Below, in pieces: positions 8,079 through 15,664 of a stretch of 25,480 bases of DNA. Under the pieces are notes generated by a model. It was not told the origin of the DNA and ran no database searches. It saw nothing but the letters and a program-made list of their open reading frames with translations. This stretch comes from Actinobacteria bacterium UBA912. GTDB taxonomy: Bacteria; Actinomycetota; Coriobacteriia; Anaerosomatales; UBA912. Where the stretch lies: contig DBEG01000165.1 of the NCBI GenBank assembly GCA_002293965.1, positions 1-25,480 on the forward strand. Reading direction: 5' to 3'. Made by a program: the position numbers and the translations under genes. The first letter of the stretch is position 1, and every line of letters starts with the position of its first letter.

Positions 8079-8618
8079 TTGTCCTTGGAGCACGCGATCA
8101 TGGGGTTCCTGGCCGAAAAAGGCTCGACAGGATACGACCTGAAGACACGAGAGTTCACGAAGGCATCCCCACTCTGGCCAGCCGACCAAGCGCAGATCTA
8201 TCGCACGCTCGAGAAGCTGCGAACCAGGCGTTTGGTATCCGTCAGGAGGATCCGTCAATCCGACCGCCCGGATCGTCGCGAGTACGCCCTCACCTCTGCC
8301 GGCCGAGAAGCCCTCTCATCCTGGCTTACGGCCCCTTCTGCGCCCGCCACAGTGCGCGACCCCCTTTTGCTCCAGCTCAACTTCGGCGAATACGTGTCGG
8401 ACTCGGATCTATGCGCTGTCCTCGTTTCGCGTAGAGAGCTTCTCCAGTCGCAACTCGAGGCGCTTCGCTCGCGCCTCGCCGTTCATGAGAGCGTTGGCCC
8501 AGGATCCAAGCCCCGCCCCCACACGCTAAAGAGAATGGTGCTTCTCGGACGTATCTCGCAGGTCCGTGCTTCGATCGACTGGTTGGACGATTGCATGGAA
8601 TCCCTGGAGGTCGCCTAA
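8079..8618 (+). CDS. PadR family transcriptional regulator
   Basis: A 179-residue protein from the TTG at 8079. The N-terminal winged helix (about 1-78) begins SLEHAIMGFL and contains QIYRTLEKLRTRRLV and the wing RREYALTSAG, all typical of PadR. The C-terminal part (about 95-175) is helical and charged, as in PadR-type dimerisation domains of the longer (Vir) subclass. The TTG start is supported by GGGGTGA 5 bases upstream and by homologous N-termini of the form MSLEHAILG; the frame also extends to a TTG at 8043 inside the promoter, which I reject. It follows the ABC exporter genes and probably represses its own promoter and the exporter, as PadR proteins do for other drug-export ABC pairs (inference). 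Confidence 0.87.
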   Translation: MSLEHAIMGFLAEKGSTGYDLKTREFTKASPLWPADQAQIYRTLEKLRTRRLVSVRRIRQSDRPDRREYALTSAGREALSSWLTAPSAPATVRDPLLLQLNFGEYVSDSDLCAVLVSRRELLQSQLEALRSRLAVHESVGPGSKPRPHTLKRMVLLGRISQVRASIDWLDDCMESLEVA

Positions 8619-8674
8619 GGTCAGGCTTTACAGGTCGAAGCCTTTGATGCAACATGAGCGAAGGGAGTCGCCCG

Positions 8675-9280
8675 ATGAAGATTGTTGCAATCGACGCGAG
8701 CAGGCATTTCGGGGCCGTCAGTAGGTCCGTCGAGGCAGCGGCACTAGCTGCAGAATCAGTGGGCGCCACCGTTTCCAGGGTGAACCTCAGGGATCTCGAG
8801 ATCAGAACGTGTACTCATTGTTGCATGTGTCATGCTTCGGGCGTCTGCAAGATCCGGGACGACCTTCCTGCACTCGCTGATCTCATCAGCGAAGCCAACG
8901 GCATCATCTTTGGAACTCCTGACTCCTCCCGACAATCAAGCGATGCGACCCATGCGATACTCGATCGGCTCGCCGGCTACTTCAGCTCTGATCAGATGTG
9001 CCTCCCGGGAATCGGGCGTTCATCGGCACTTCAGACACGATCCGCGCAACTGGCTAAGCGAGCGATCATCATCACCGCATGCCGGTCGTCCCAGATACTG
9101 GCTACCTTCTTCGGTTACACCAACGGCCCAATACGCCAACTGAGATCGACGCTTGCTGCCAGTGGGATACGGACGATAGGCACGCTGGAGGTTAGAGGTG
9201 TCTCGACAAAGGGCGAGTACTCGCCGCCGGATATCGCGATAGCGTCAAGCCTGGGGCGCCTGGTGGCCGGCAAGATCTGA
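8675..9280 (+). CDS. NADPH-dependent FMN reductase family protein, iron-sulfur flavoprotein-like
   Basis: A 201-residue flavodoxin-fold protein. It begins with a beta strand and an FMN phosphate-loop-like segment (IDASRHFGAVSRS, about 6-18). A compact cysteine motif C46-x2-C49-x2-C52-x5-C58 followed by IRDDL matches the cluster-binding segment of archaeal and anaerobe iron-sulfur flavoproteins. The usual aromatic residue of the GSPVYF loop is replaced (GTPDSSRQSSD, about 80-90), so FMN contacts may differ. The start is ATG 8675, with AAGGGAG 7 bases upstream, rather than the in-frame ATG at 8654, which lies before the ribosome site. It follows padR by 56 bases. Its likely role is electron transfer or reduction of a quinone or aromatic compound; the partner is unknown. 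Confidence 0.75.
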   Translation: MKIVAIDASRHFGAVSRSVEAAALAAESVGATVSRVNLRDLEIRTCTHCCMCHASGVCKIRDDLPALADLISEANGIIFGTPDSSRQSSDATHAILDRLAGYFSSDQMCLPGIGRSSALQTRSAQLAKRAIIITACRSSQILATFFGYTNGPIRQLRSTLAASGIRTIGTLEVRGVSTKGEYSPPDIAIASSLGRLVAGKI

Positions 9281-9291
9281 TAGAGCTTGGC

Positions 9292-10491
9292 CTACTCTCC
9301 GGATCCTCCCATGAGCAGATCCATGATTCGATACCCCGGATCCACTTCAAGCCCCGATTGCCTGGCTGCGGCCTCGTCATAACGAGCGATGCCACTGGCA
9401 TCCACTCCCCGTCCCCAGATCACGAACGGAACCGGATCCCCGACATGGGTCCTCAGTTTGATGGGCGTCGCATGGTCGGGCATCGCCAAGACCCTGATGT
9501 TCTCCGTCGCTGCGAGCTCGCGTATGCGCGCCACAACCCGACCGTCGATCGCCTCGATAGCGGCGATCTTGCCTGATAGGTCGCCAGCGTGACCGGCCTC
9601 ATCGGGCGATTCTACGTGGATGACCACCAGATCGCTCTCGCCGAGCGCCTCGATGGCCCCCTCGGCCTGAGCGTCGTAGTCGTTGTCCGGCCCATCGGTG
9701 ACACCATCGATCTGCAGCCTGCGGATCCCGGTCAGCGTGGCGAGGCCTCCAAGAAGGTCGACACCTGAGGTCATCGCGGCGGTCACCCCATATCGCTGCG
9801 TGAATGAGGTGACCTCGAGTGGCCGGATCCCGGGCCAGAACGGCCAGACGTCGGTCACGGGCAGCTTTCCTCGGCTCTGCCTGACAGCGTTCACCGACAC
9901 TGCCGACAAGACCGCTCGCGCCCGCTCCATATAGTCCAGCAACAGCGCAGCTCCGTGGCCGCGAGGCAAGTGTGGCACCACGATCTCGTCAGGGATGTCG
10001 TGGGGCGGCGTGTAATCCAGATCGACAAGCTCCGGATGACCTGTGACCACAAGGATATGACGGTAAGCCACGCCGGGGTACAGGCGGAAAGTGTCGTCAT
10101 CGAGTGCAGCCGCGAGCTCAGAGATGACCTCACGGGACTGAGCGGTTGGGATGTGTCCGCCAGAGTAACTCGCCATCCGGCCATCCGCTAGGGAGACCAG
10201 ATTGAGCCTGAGGGCAACCTGATCGGGCCTCAGTTCGATTCCCATGCTGGCGGCTTCGATTGCTCCTCGGCCGATGTATTCTGCGAGCGGATCGTATCCC
10301 AGGATCGACATACAAGCTGCCGAAGAAGACGGTTCGACACCCTCGGGAACGGTGCGAGCCAGGCCGATCATGCCTTCGGCGGCCATGGCGTCCAGGTTCG
10401 GTGTGGCTGCGACTTGCAGGCAGGTTTGTCCGCCGAGATCCTCAAGCGGTAGGTCGGAGGCACCGTCAAGGATGATGACCACATATTTCAC
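9292..10491 (-). CDS. Cofactor-independent phosphoglycerate mutase-like protein (ApgM family); candidate homoserine kinase
   Basis: A 399-residue alkaline-phosphatase-superfamily protein: KYVVIILDG at the start (D9), GYDP and GRG near 65-76, DEAGHAGD at 297-304 and MPDHATP at 337-343, which supply the expected metal ligands. The family is the archaeal-type phosphoglycerate mutase. Canonical members carry PGSDVAN before the SILGYDP segment; here it reads PSSSAAC (54-60), keeping the middle serine (S56) but replacing the Asp with Ser57 and the Asn with Cys60. The neighbour, divergent by 42 bases, is threonine synthase, and a branch of this family has been proposed to act as homoserine kinase because of thrC linkage. 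The GTG start at 10491 has GGGG 7 bases upstream and restores the usual N-terminus; the frame runs on without a stop across thrC, which is spurious. Confidence 0.8.
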   Translation of the reverse strand: MKYVVIILDGASDLPLEDLGGQTCLQVAATPNLDAMAAEGMIGLARTVPEGVEPSSSAACMSILGYDPLAEYIGRGAIEAASMGIELRPDQVALRLNLVSLADGRMASYSGGHIPTAQSREVISELAAALDDDTFRLYPGVAYRHILVVTGHPELVDLDYTPPHDIPDEIVVPHLPRGHGAALLLDYMERARAVLSAVSVNAVRQSRGKLPVTDVWPFWPGIRPLEVTSFTQRYGVTAAMTSGVDLLGGLATLTGIRRLQIDGVTDGPDNDYDAQAEGAIEALGESDLVVIHVESPDEAGHAGDLSGKIAAIEAIDGRVVARIRELAATENIRVLAMPDHATPIKLRTHVGDPVPFVIWGRGVDASGIARYDEAAARQSGLEVDPGYRIMDLLMGGSGE

Positions 10492-10533
10492 TCGATATCC
10501 CCATTCTGGAGGCATTTCAGGTACCATGCGCAC

Positions 10534-12087
10534 ATGGGACATCATACACGTTACCTGGATACTCGCGGGCTCGACCTCTCGATGCCGACCTTCTCGGCTG
10601 CTGTGGTGAAGGGGATCGCATCCAGTGGCGGTCTCTATGTGCCAGAATCGCTTCCAAGCCTGTCGCTTCATCAGATTGCCCGATTCGCCGAGTTGCCATA
10701 CTGGCAGCGCGCCGCCGAGGTCTTCTCGTTGCTCGGCGTGGACTTTGATGAAGCCACCATTCACGACCTCATGCAGCGATCGTATGGCCCCCAGTGGAGC
10801 GACAAGCGCATTGCCCCGGTCGTCTCGCTTGGCTCGGGCCTGCATGTGCTGGAACTCTGGCACGGCCCGACCAGCGCGTTCAAGGACATGGCCCTTCAGT
10901 GCATGCCGCTGTTCTTCTCGGCATCCGTGGAGTCCATGCGGGAGCGCGGGCAAGCCACCGATGACTTCCTGATCCTGGTTGCAACCTCCGGCGACACCGG
11001 CAAGGCCGCCCTTGAGGGCTTCGCCGACCGCCAGCACATCAAAATCGCCGTCTTCTACCCTGACCAGGGTGTATCCGACATCCAACGCAAGCAGATGGTG
11101 ACGCAGACAGGCGAGAACGTGAACGTCTTCGGGGTCCGAGGCAACTTCGACGACTGCCAGACCGCCATCAAAGACGCCTTCGCCGATGCGCCTTTTAACT
11201 CCATGCTCGCCGACGAGCATGGACTCGTGTTGTCCTCGGCGAACTCCATAAACTTCGGCAGGTTGGCACCGCAGATCGTCTACTACATCAGTGCCTATGC
11301 CGATCTACTCGCCGAAGAGGCTGTCGCACCCGGTCAACCCATGGACGTCTGCGTCCCGACTGGCAACTTCGGCAACATCCTTGCGGCATACTACGCAAAG
11401 CTCATGGGAGTCCCGATCGGACGCCTTGTGTGCGCAAGCAACGAGAACCGGGTGCTCGCCGACTTCATCGAGACCGGCATCTACGACATCGCCGAGAGGG
11501 ACTTCGTGACCACCCCTTCCCCCTCGATGGACATCCTCGTGTCGAGCAACCTCGAAAGACTGTTGTACCACCTGGCCGGTCCCGAGCGGGTGCGCGAGTG
11601 GACGGAGGCTCTGCGCACAGACGGGCGGTTCGAGGTTGATCCGGACACCCTCTGCCAGCTACAGGAGAACTTCTGTGCCGGCTGGGTCGACAACGATTCC
11701 GCGCTTCTGACGATCAGAGAAGTCCTCGACGGATCCGGATACCTGATGGATCCCCACACCGCCGTTGCATGGCGCATCGCACAAACCGAGAAATCCGACA
11801 ACCCCATGCTGGTCGTATCGACAGCGGCGTGGGCGAAGTTCGGCGACAGTGTCCTCAAGGCGATCCTAGGAGTGCCGTACAGCGCTTCGCTTCCCGAGGA
11901 CTCTGCAGACCTCGATGGAGTCGGCATGCTACAAGCGGTCCAGGCGCTGACCTCGGCATCGATCGCGCCCATCCCCGACCCACTCGCGAGACTCGAAGAC
12001 ACACCCGAGCGCTTCACCGCAGTTGTCGATTCCGGCCACATGGCCGTCGAAACGGCAGTCCTCGAATGGCTACGATCCGCCGAGTGA
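10534..12087 (+). CDS. thrC: Threonine synthase
   Basis: A 517-residue PLP enzyme converting O-phosphohomoserine to threonine and phosphate. It starts RYLDTRG, as is common for the long fungal/E. coli-type threonine synthases. The PLP lysine is K117 in HGPTSAFKD, and the phosphate-binding loop is TSGDTGKAA at 151-159. Its length matches that class rather than the shorter plant/Bacillus type. The Shine-Dalgarno before the ATG at 10534 is weak (AGG about 12 bases upstream), so leaderless or weak initiation is possible. It is divergent from the ApgM-like gene and convergent with the ATP-grasp gene. No thrA, hom or thrB is visible in the window. Confidence 0.94.
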   Translation: MGHHTRYLDTRGLDLSMPTFSAAVVKGIASSGGLYVPESLPSLSLHQIARFAELPYWQRAAEVFSLLGVDFDEATIHDLMQRSYGPQWSDKRIAPVVSLGSGLHVLELWHGPTSAFKDMALQCMPLFFSASVESMRERGQATDDFLILVATSGDTGKAALEGFADRQHIKIAVFYPDQGVSDIQRKQMVTQTGENVNVFGVRGNFDDCQTAIKDAFADAPFNSMLADEHGLVLSSANSINFGRLAPQIVYYISAYADLLAEEAVAPGQPMDVCVPTGNFGNILAAYYAKLMGVPIGRLVCASNENRVLADFIETGIYDIAERDFVTTPSPSMDILVSSNLERLLYHLAGPERVREWTEALRTDGRFEVDPDTLCQLQENFCAGWVDNDSALLTIREVLDGSGYLMDPHTAVAWRIAQTEKSDNPMLVVSTAAWAKFGDSVLKAILGVPYSASLPEDSADLDGVGMLQAVQALTSASIAPIPDPLARLEDTPERFTAVVDSGHMAVETAVLEWLRSAE

Positions 12088-12132
12088 CGTCTGGCAGGTC
12101 GACCGTCGCTCGCATTACCGGACATCCGAACC

Positions 12133-13185
12133 CTACATGGTGGCCATCTGTGCGTTCGAGAAACGGCGCTTGTAAGAGGTCATGTACGCTGTTTTGCGCT
12201 CAAGTGCATCTATCACCGCATTGGAGAAGTTGACCTTCTCGAACTTCTGAGCGCTTCCAAGCCCGCCCGGCGAGAACACATTGACCTCCATCAGCTTGTC
12301 GCCGACGATATCGAGGCCGACCAGGAACATCCCATCGGCAACGAGTTTGGGGCGAACGATCTCGGCGATCCTAAGGTGCGCTTCGGTGATTTCGGCTGGC
12401 GCGATTGCGCCTCCCGCATGGACGTTGGAGCGGATGTCGTCCCCAGTCCTTACTCGCCTAAACGCCGCATACTTACCTTTGTACCGCAACGGCTGCCCAT
12501 TCATCATGAACAACCTGGTGTCTCCTTCTTCTGCCCCCGACAGGTACTCCTGGACGATCACGTAACCGTCTCGGGTTAGGGCGTCGATCATCTGATTGAG
12601 ATTCCGAGTGGTCGCGTGGTCGACGAGGAACACGCCTTTGCCACCCGATCCCTGCAATGGCTTGATGATTGCGCGGCCATCCTCCTGTTTGACGAACTCC
12701 TTGATCTCGTGACGATCACGCGTGATCAGGGTGCGAGGGCGGACTTCCTCCGGGAACTGCTGGAAGTACATCTTGTTCATCGCCTTGCCCAGTCCGTTTG
12801 GGTCGTTCAGGACGATGACACCGTTGCGCATGGCAAGCCGCCCGAAGTCGACGCCAGCGTTCTGTTTCCAGCCCTCCTCAACGTCTTGCGAGGGGTCGTT
12901 CCTGAGCATCAGCACATCAAGGTCGTCCACCGTGATCCTGCGGGTCCTCGCCTTGCTCGATCTCAGGCCAGCCAGATAGGCAGCACCTGACTTGTACTTG
13001 TCCTTGGGTGCGTGGCGGGCACGCGCACGGATCTTCTCATCCGGATCGTAGGCGAAGTCCCCGGGAGTCATAACCCATGCCTCATGACCTCGGTTGATCG
13101 CTGCCATCGCCAACCTTGTGGTAGTGTATCCCGCCTGTTCGGTCTCGATTTCGTTCACCAAGAATCCGATCTTGAGTCGATCCAC
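12133..13185 (-). CDS. GshB-like ATP-grasp ligase (glutathione-synthetase family)
   Basis: A 350-residue protein. The N-terminal substrate domain begins KIGFLVNEIETEQAGYTTTR, much like GshB-type proteins. The ATP-grasp domain shows the lysine/glycine loop IIKPLQGSGGKGVFLV (about 173-188), VIVQEYL with the adenine-proximal glutamate (about 210), DTRLF (about 222) and the metal-binding EVNVFSPGG (about 300-308). Such enzymes make an amide bond through an acyl phosphate. The acceptor and product are unknown; true glutathione synthesis is doubtful because no gshA is nearby and the lineage is not a typical glutathione producer (inference). GTG 13185 is preferred because AGAAGGG ends 6 bases before it; the ATG at 13191 abuts that site. 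It is the last gene after the N-formylglutamate amidohydrolase-like gene, with a 30-base gap. Confidence 0.83.
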   Translation of the reverse strand: MDRLKIGFLVNEIETEQAGYTTTRLAMAAINRGHEAWVMTPGDFAYDPDEKIRARARHAPKDKYKSGAAYLAGLRSSKARTRRITVDDLDVLMLRNDPSQDVEEGWKQNAGVDFGRLAMRNGVIVLNDPNGLGKAMNKMYFQQFPEEVRPRTLITRDRHEIKEFVKQEDGRAIIKPLQGSGGKGVFLVDHATTRNLNQMIDALTRDGYVIVQEYLSGAEEGDTRLFMMNGQPLRYKGKYAAFRRVRTGDDIRSNVHAGGAIAPAEITEAHLRIAEIVRPKLVADGMFLVGLDIVGDKLMEVNVFSPGGLGSAQKFEKVNFSNAVIDALERKTAYMTSYKRRFSNAQMATM

Positions 13186-13215
13186 GTTCATCCCTTCTTC
13201 GCTTTTGTCGAGCCG

Positions 13216-13989
13216 CTATCCGATGTGCTCATGCACTGCCCGAGTGATTGAATGTGACGCTGCCACCAGAGCCTGTCGCCGTCTCACCAGCTGCGACTCA
13301 TACATCGAACCTGTCCACTCATCCATATAGTTCTTCTTGAATTCAATCGCCAGAGCGCATCCAGCCTCTGGATAGGTCTCATTCACCCAGGTCGGAAAGT
13401 GTCCGCCCATGAACTTGACGTTCTCCCTTACATCGAGATCGAGCGATGACACAGCCGACGTGAACGCTTGAACCATATGCCCCCATCTTGCCATGTCTAT
13501 CGATCTAGTTCCCAAATTCACCTCGGGGTTCCCTTCTAGATCGGCCGGCTCTCCCATCGGGCCATTACGCCTGTGGTTGTACGAATGCACATCGAACACC
13601 ACGCAGTATCCGTGTGCATCGATGGTGCGCTCGATCAACTCCCTGGCGACCCGATAGAAGGAGTCATAGTAATCGAGCGAACGTTCGACCATCTCCGGCT
13701 CGAGGGGTTCAGACCAAAGATCGAGACCCCAGGCATCCTCCGGGCCCTGATAGATCGCACGGCTTCTCGCGCGGTTCAAGTCGGCCTCGAAACGTGATCG
13801 CCCGGCGACGATCGTGCTGCATCCCACTTCCATGATGAGGTCGGTGCCTGGATCCTCTTCGTACTCAAGCTCTGCGCGAGACAACTTCAGTCGGCCGAGC
13901 AACTCCTCCCGCATATATGTTCCTGCGTGAAGAGCGACCGCTATGACTGGGGTGCCGCGATCGACGATCTTGGCTACTGAGAGGTCCAT
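13216..13989 (-). CDS. N-formylglutamate amidohydrolase family hydrolase
   Basis: A 257-residue protein of the FGase family (HutG-like fold, zinc amidohydrolase/carboxypeptidase-like). Visible signatures: H21 (ALHAGTY), DPGTD at 46-50, SRFEADLNR at 65-73, H135 in FDVHSYNHRR, GGHF at 195-198 and E216 in AIEFKK. No other histidine-utilisation gene is present, so degradation of N-formylglutamate is unlikely to be its job. It sits between pstB and the GshB-like ligase on one strand. FGase-like and GshB-like genes are known to co-occur in predicted peptide or amide-metabolite clusters. Its likely role is hydrolysis of an acyl-amino acid or peptide linked to the ligase product (inference). The Shine-Dalgarno before the ATG is weak. 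Confidence 0.8.
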   Translation of the reverse strand: MDLSVAKIVDRGTPVIAVALHAGTYMREELLGRLKLSRAELEYEEDPGTDLIMEVGCSTIVAGRSRFEADLNRARSRAIYQGPEDAWGLDLWSEPLEPEMVERSLDYYDSFYRVARELIERTIDAHGYCVVFDVHSYNHRRNGPMGEPADLEGNPEVNLGTRSIDMARWGHMVQAFTSAVSSLDLDVRENVKFMGGHFPTWVNETYPEAGCALAIEFKKNYMDEWTGSMYESQLVRRRQALVAASHSITRAVHEHIG

Positions 13990-14018
13990 GGAATCGACTC
14001 GGTGGTTCTTTGTGGCTC

Positions 14019-14807
14019 TTAGCCGAAGCGGCCAGTGATGTACTCTTCGGTGCGCTTGTCCGAAGGGTTGGTGAACATCATCCGGGTCTCGCCCATCTCT
14101 ACTAGAGACGCAGGTCTTTCCATGCTGTCGCGAAGCATGAATGCAGTTTGATCGGATACGCGAGCAGCCTGCTGCATGTTGTGCGTAACGATAACGATCG
14201 TCACCGATTCCTTGAGGGTAGCGATTGTATCCTCGATCTGCTGCGTAGAGATCGGATCGAGAGAGGAGGCCGGTTCATCCATAAGGAGAACCTCGGGTTC
14301 GGTTGCCAAGGCACGAGCGATGCACAGCCTCTGCTGCTGGCCGCCGGACAGCTCAAAGGCATGCTTCTTGAGCAGGTCCTTGACTTCCTTCCAAAGCGCG
14401 GCTCTACGCAGTGACTCCTCGACAATCTGATCTAGTTCGGACTTCTTCTTCACACCATGTGTCCGAGGGCCGTAGGCAACGTTGTCGAAGATGGTCATCG
14501 GGAAGGGGTTGGGCTTCTGAAAGACCTGCCCGACGCGCTTCCTGAGTTCAACTGGATCGACGGCTCGACTATCGTAGATGTCGACTCCATCGAGAAGCAG
14601 CTTTCCCTCTATGGTCACGTTGCCGATCTCGTCGTTCATCCGGTTGAGGCACCTGAGCAGGGTGGATTTCCCGCAACCTGACGGGCCTATAAGGGCGGTC
14701 ACGGATTCCGCCGGTATGTGCATTGTCACACCCGCAACAGCCGTCTCCGAGCCATACGTGACCGAGACATCGGTCAACTCGAATGAGCCGAGATTGTTGC
14801 TTACCAT
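14019..14807 (-). CDS. pstB: Phosphate ABC transporter ATP-binding protein
   Basis: A 262-residue ATPase of the Pst high-affinity phosphate importer. Walker A GPSGCGKST is at 41-49, the PstB-typical Q-loop FQKPNPFPMTI at about 96-106, signature LSGGQQQR at 153-160, Walker B LLMDEP with D177-E178, and the switch H209. The length is standard. ATG 14807 has GAGGAG 9 bases upstream and overlaps the end of pstA by 7 bases. The next gene downstream starts 29 bases after the stop, with no hairpin between, so transcription probably continues. phoU, which commonly follows pstB, is absent from this place. Confidence 0.96.
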   Translation of the reverse strand: MVSNNLGSFELTDVSVTYGSETAVAGVTMHIPAESVTALIGPSGCGKSTLLRCLNRMNDEIGNVTIEGKLLLDGVDIYDSRAVDPVELRKRVGQVFQKPNPFPMTIFDNVAYGPRTHGVKKKSELDQIVEESLRRAALWKEVKDLLKKHAFELSGGQQQRLCIARALATEPEVLLMDEPASSLDPISTQQIEDTIATLKESVTIVIVTHNMQQAARVSDQTAFMLRDSMERPASLVEMGETRMMFTNPSDKRTEEYITGRFG

Positions 14808-15664
14808 CTCATCTTTCTCCTCTGATTCGAACGCCAGGTGGCAATGATCATATTCAAGATGCTGATGCCGGCTACCAGGACCAACGCCGTTCCCCAGACC
14901 ATCTGCGGTGCATCCTTAGTCGCCTGAGTGGCCATGATGAACAGATGATACGGCAGCGCCATGGTCTGTGACATCGGGGATGTTGCGATGGGAGCGAAGA
15001 AGGCGACCGCTGTGAGCAGGATCGGTGCCGTCTCACCAGCGGCCCTTGATAGCCCGAGGATGGAGCCGGTCACAATCCCAGGCGCTGCAGCTGGAAGTAC
15101 CACGCGTCCGATGGTCCGCAACCTTGTTGCCCCGAGCGCCAGGGACGCCCGTCTCAGATCGCTTGGGATCTGTCTGAGTGCCTCTTCTGTGGCGGTGATG
15201 ATCACTGGTAGCGTGAGGCAGGCCAGGGTGGCTGCACCCGCGAGCACTGACCGACCCCAACCAAAAACGGTCACGAACAGAGCCAGTCCGAACAATCCGT
15301 AGACAACGGATGGGACTCCGGCCATGTTGGCTATCGCCAATCTGATGACTCTCGTCCTTCTGGAGCGAGGGGCGTATTCGGCGAGGTAGATACCTGCCAT
15401 CACTCCTACGGGAATAGTAAGTAGGGCGGTTCCCAGGGTGAGCAGGAACGTGCCCACGACTGCGGGCAGGATACCGCCTTCAGTCATGAACTTCCGAGGA
15501 GGCTGCGTGATGAACTCTAGGCTCACAAATCCAATACCCCTACTGAAGATGTAGCCGACGAAGAGCAGTGCCACCCCCAGCGAGAGAGCAGCACACGCGC
15601 CAAGCACGACCTTGGCGATCAGCTCATAGGCACGAGCGCGCCTTATCCTGGCCCTGACGTTCAT
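14801..15664 (-). CDS. pstA: Phosphate ABC transporter permease PstA
   Basis: A 287-residue inner-membrane permease, half of the phosphate channel with PstC. Several hydrophobic helices are visible, the first at about 15-40. The EAA-type coupling loop reads LGATRLRTIGRVVLPAAAPG in the C-terminal half. I chose ATG 15664 because it overlaps the pstC stop as ATGA and has CAGGAG 9 bases upstream; an ATG nine bases earlier abuts that site and is less likely. It overlaps pstB by 7 bases, as expected of a translationally coupled operon. Confidence 0.94.
   Translation of the reverse strand: MNVRARIRRARAYELIAKVVLGACAALSLGVALLFVGYIFSRGIGFVSLEFITQPPRKFMTEGGILPAVVGTFLLTLGTALLTIPVGVMAGIYLAEYAPRSRRTRVIRLAIANMAGVPSVVYGLFGLALFVTVFGWGRSVLAGAATLACLTLPVIITATEEALRQIPSDLRRASLALGATRLRTIGRVVLPAAAPGIVTGSILGLSRAAGETAPILLTAVAFFAPIATSPMSQTMALPYHLFIMATQATKDAPQMVWGTALVLVAGISILNMIIATWRSNQRRKMRW

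Noticed and set aside
8623..8643. AGGCTT/AAGCCT inverted repeat between padR and the flavoprotein gene
   Set aside because: Only 6 bp with a 9-base loop and a very short T run; too weak to call a terminator or operator.
9292..11220. A 642-residue minus-strand open frame extending the ApgM-like protein far upstream
   Set aside because: The first part is antisense to the clearly real thrC and has no family features; the GTG at 10491 restores the normal N-terminus with a ribosome site.
12088..12132. Search for a bidirectional terminator between convergent thrC and the ATP-grasp gene
   Set aside because: No stem longer than a few bases and no T tract in the 45-base gap.
13216..13989. Histidine-degradation N-formylglutamate deformylase (hutG)
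   Set aside because: The family fits, but no other hut gene is present and the context is pst plus an ATP-grasp ligase, so a hut role is not supported.
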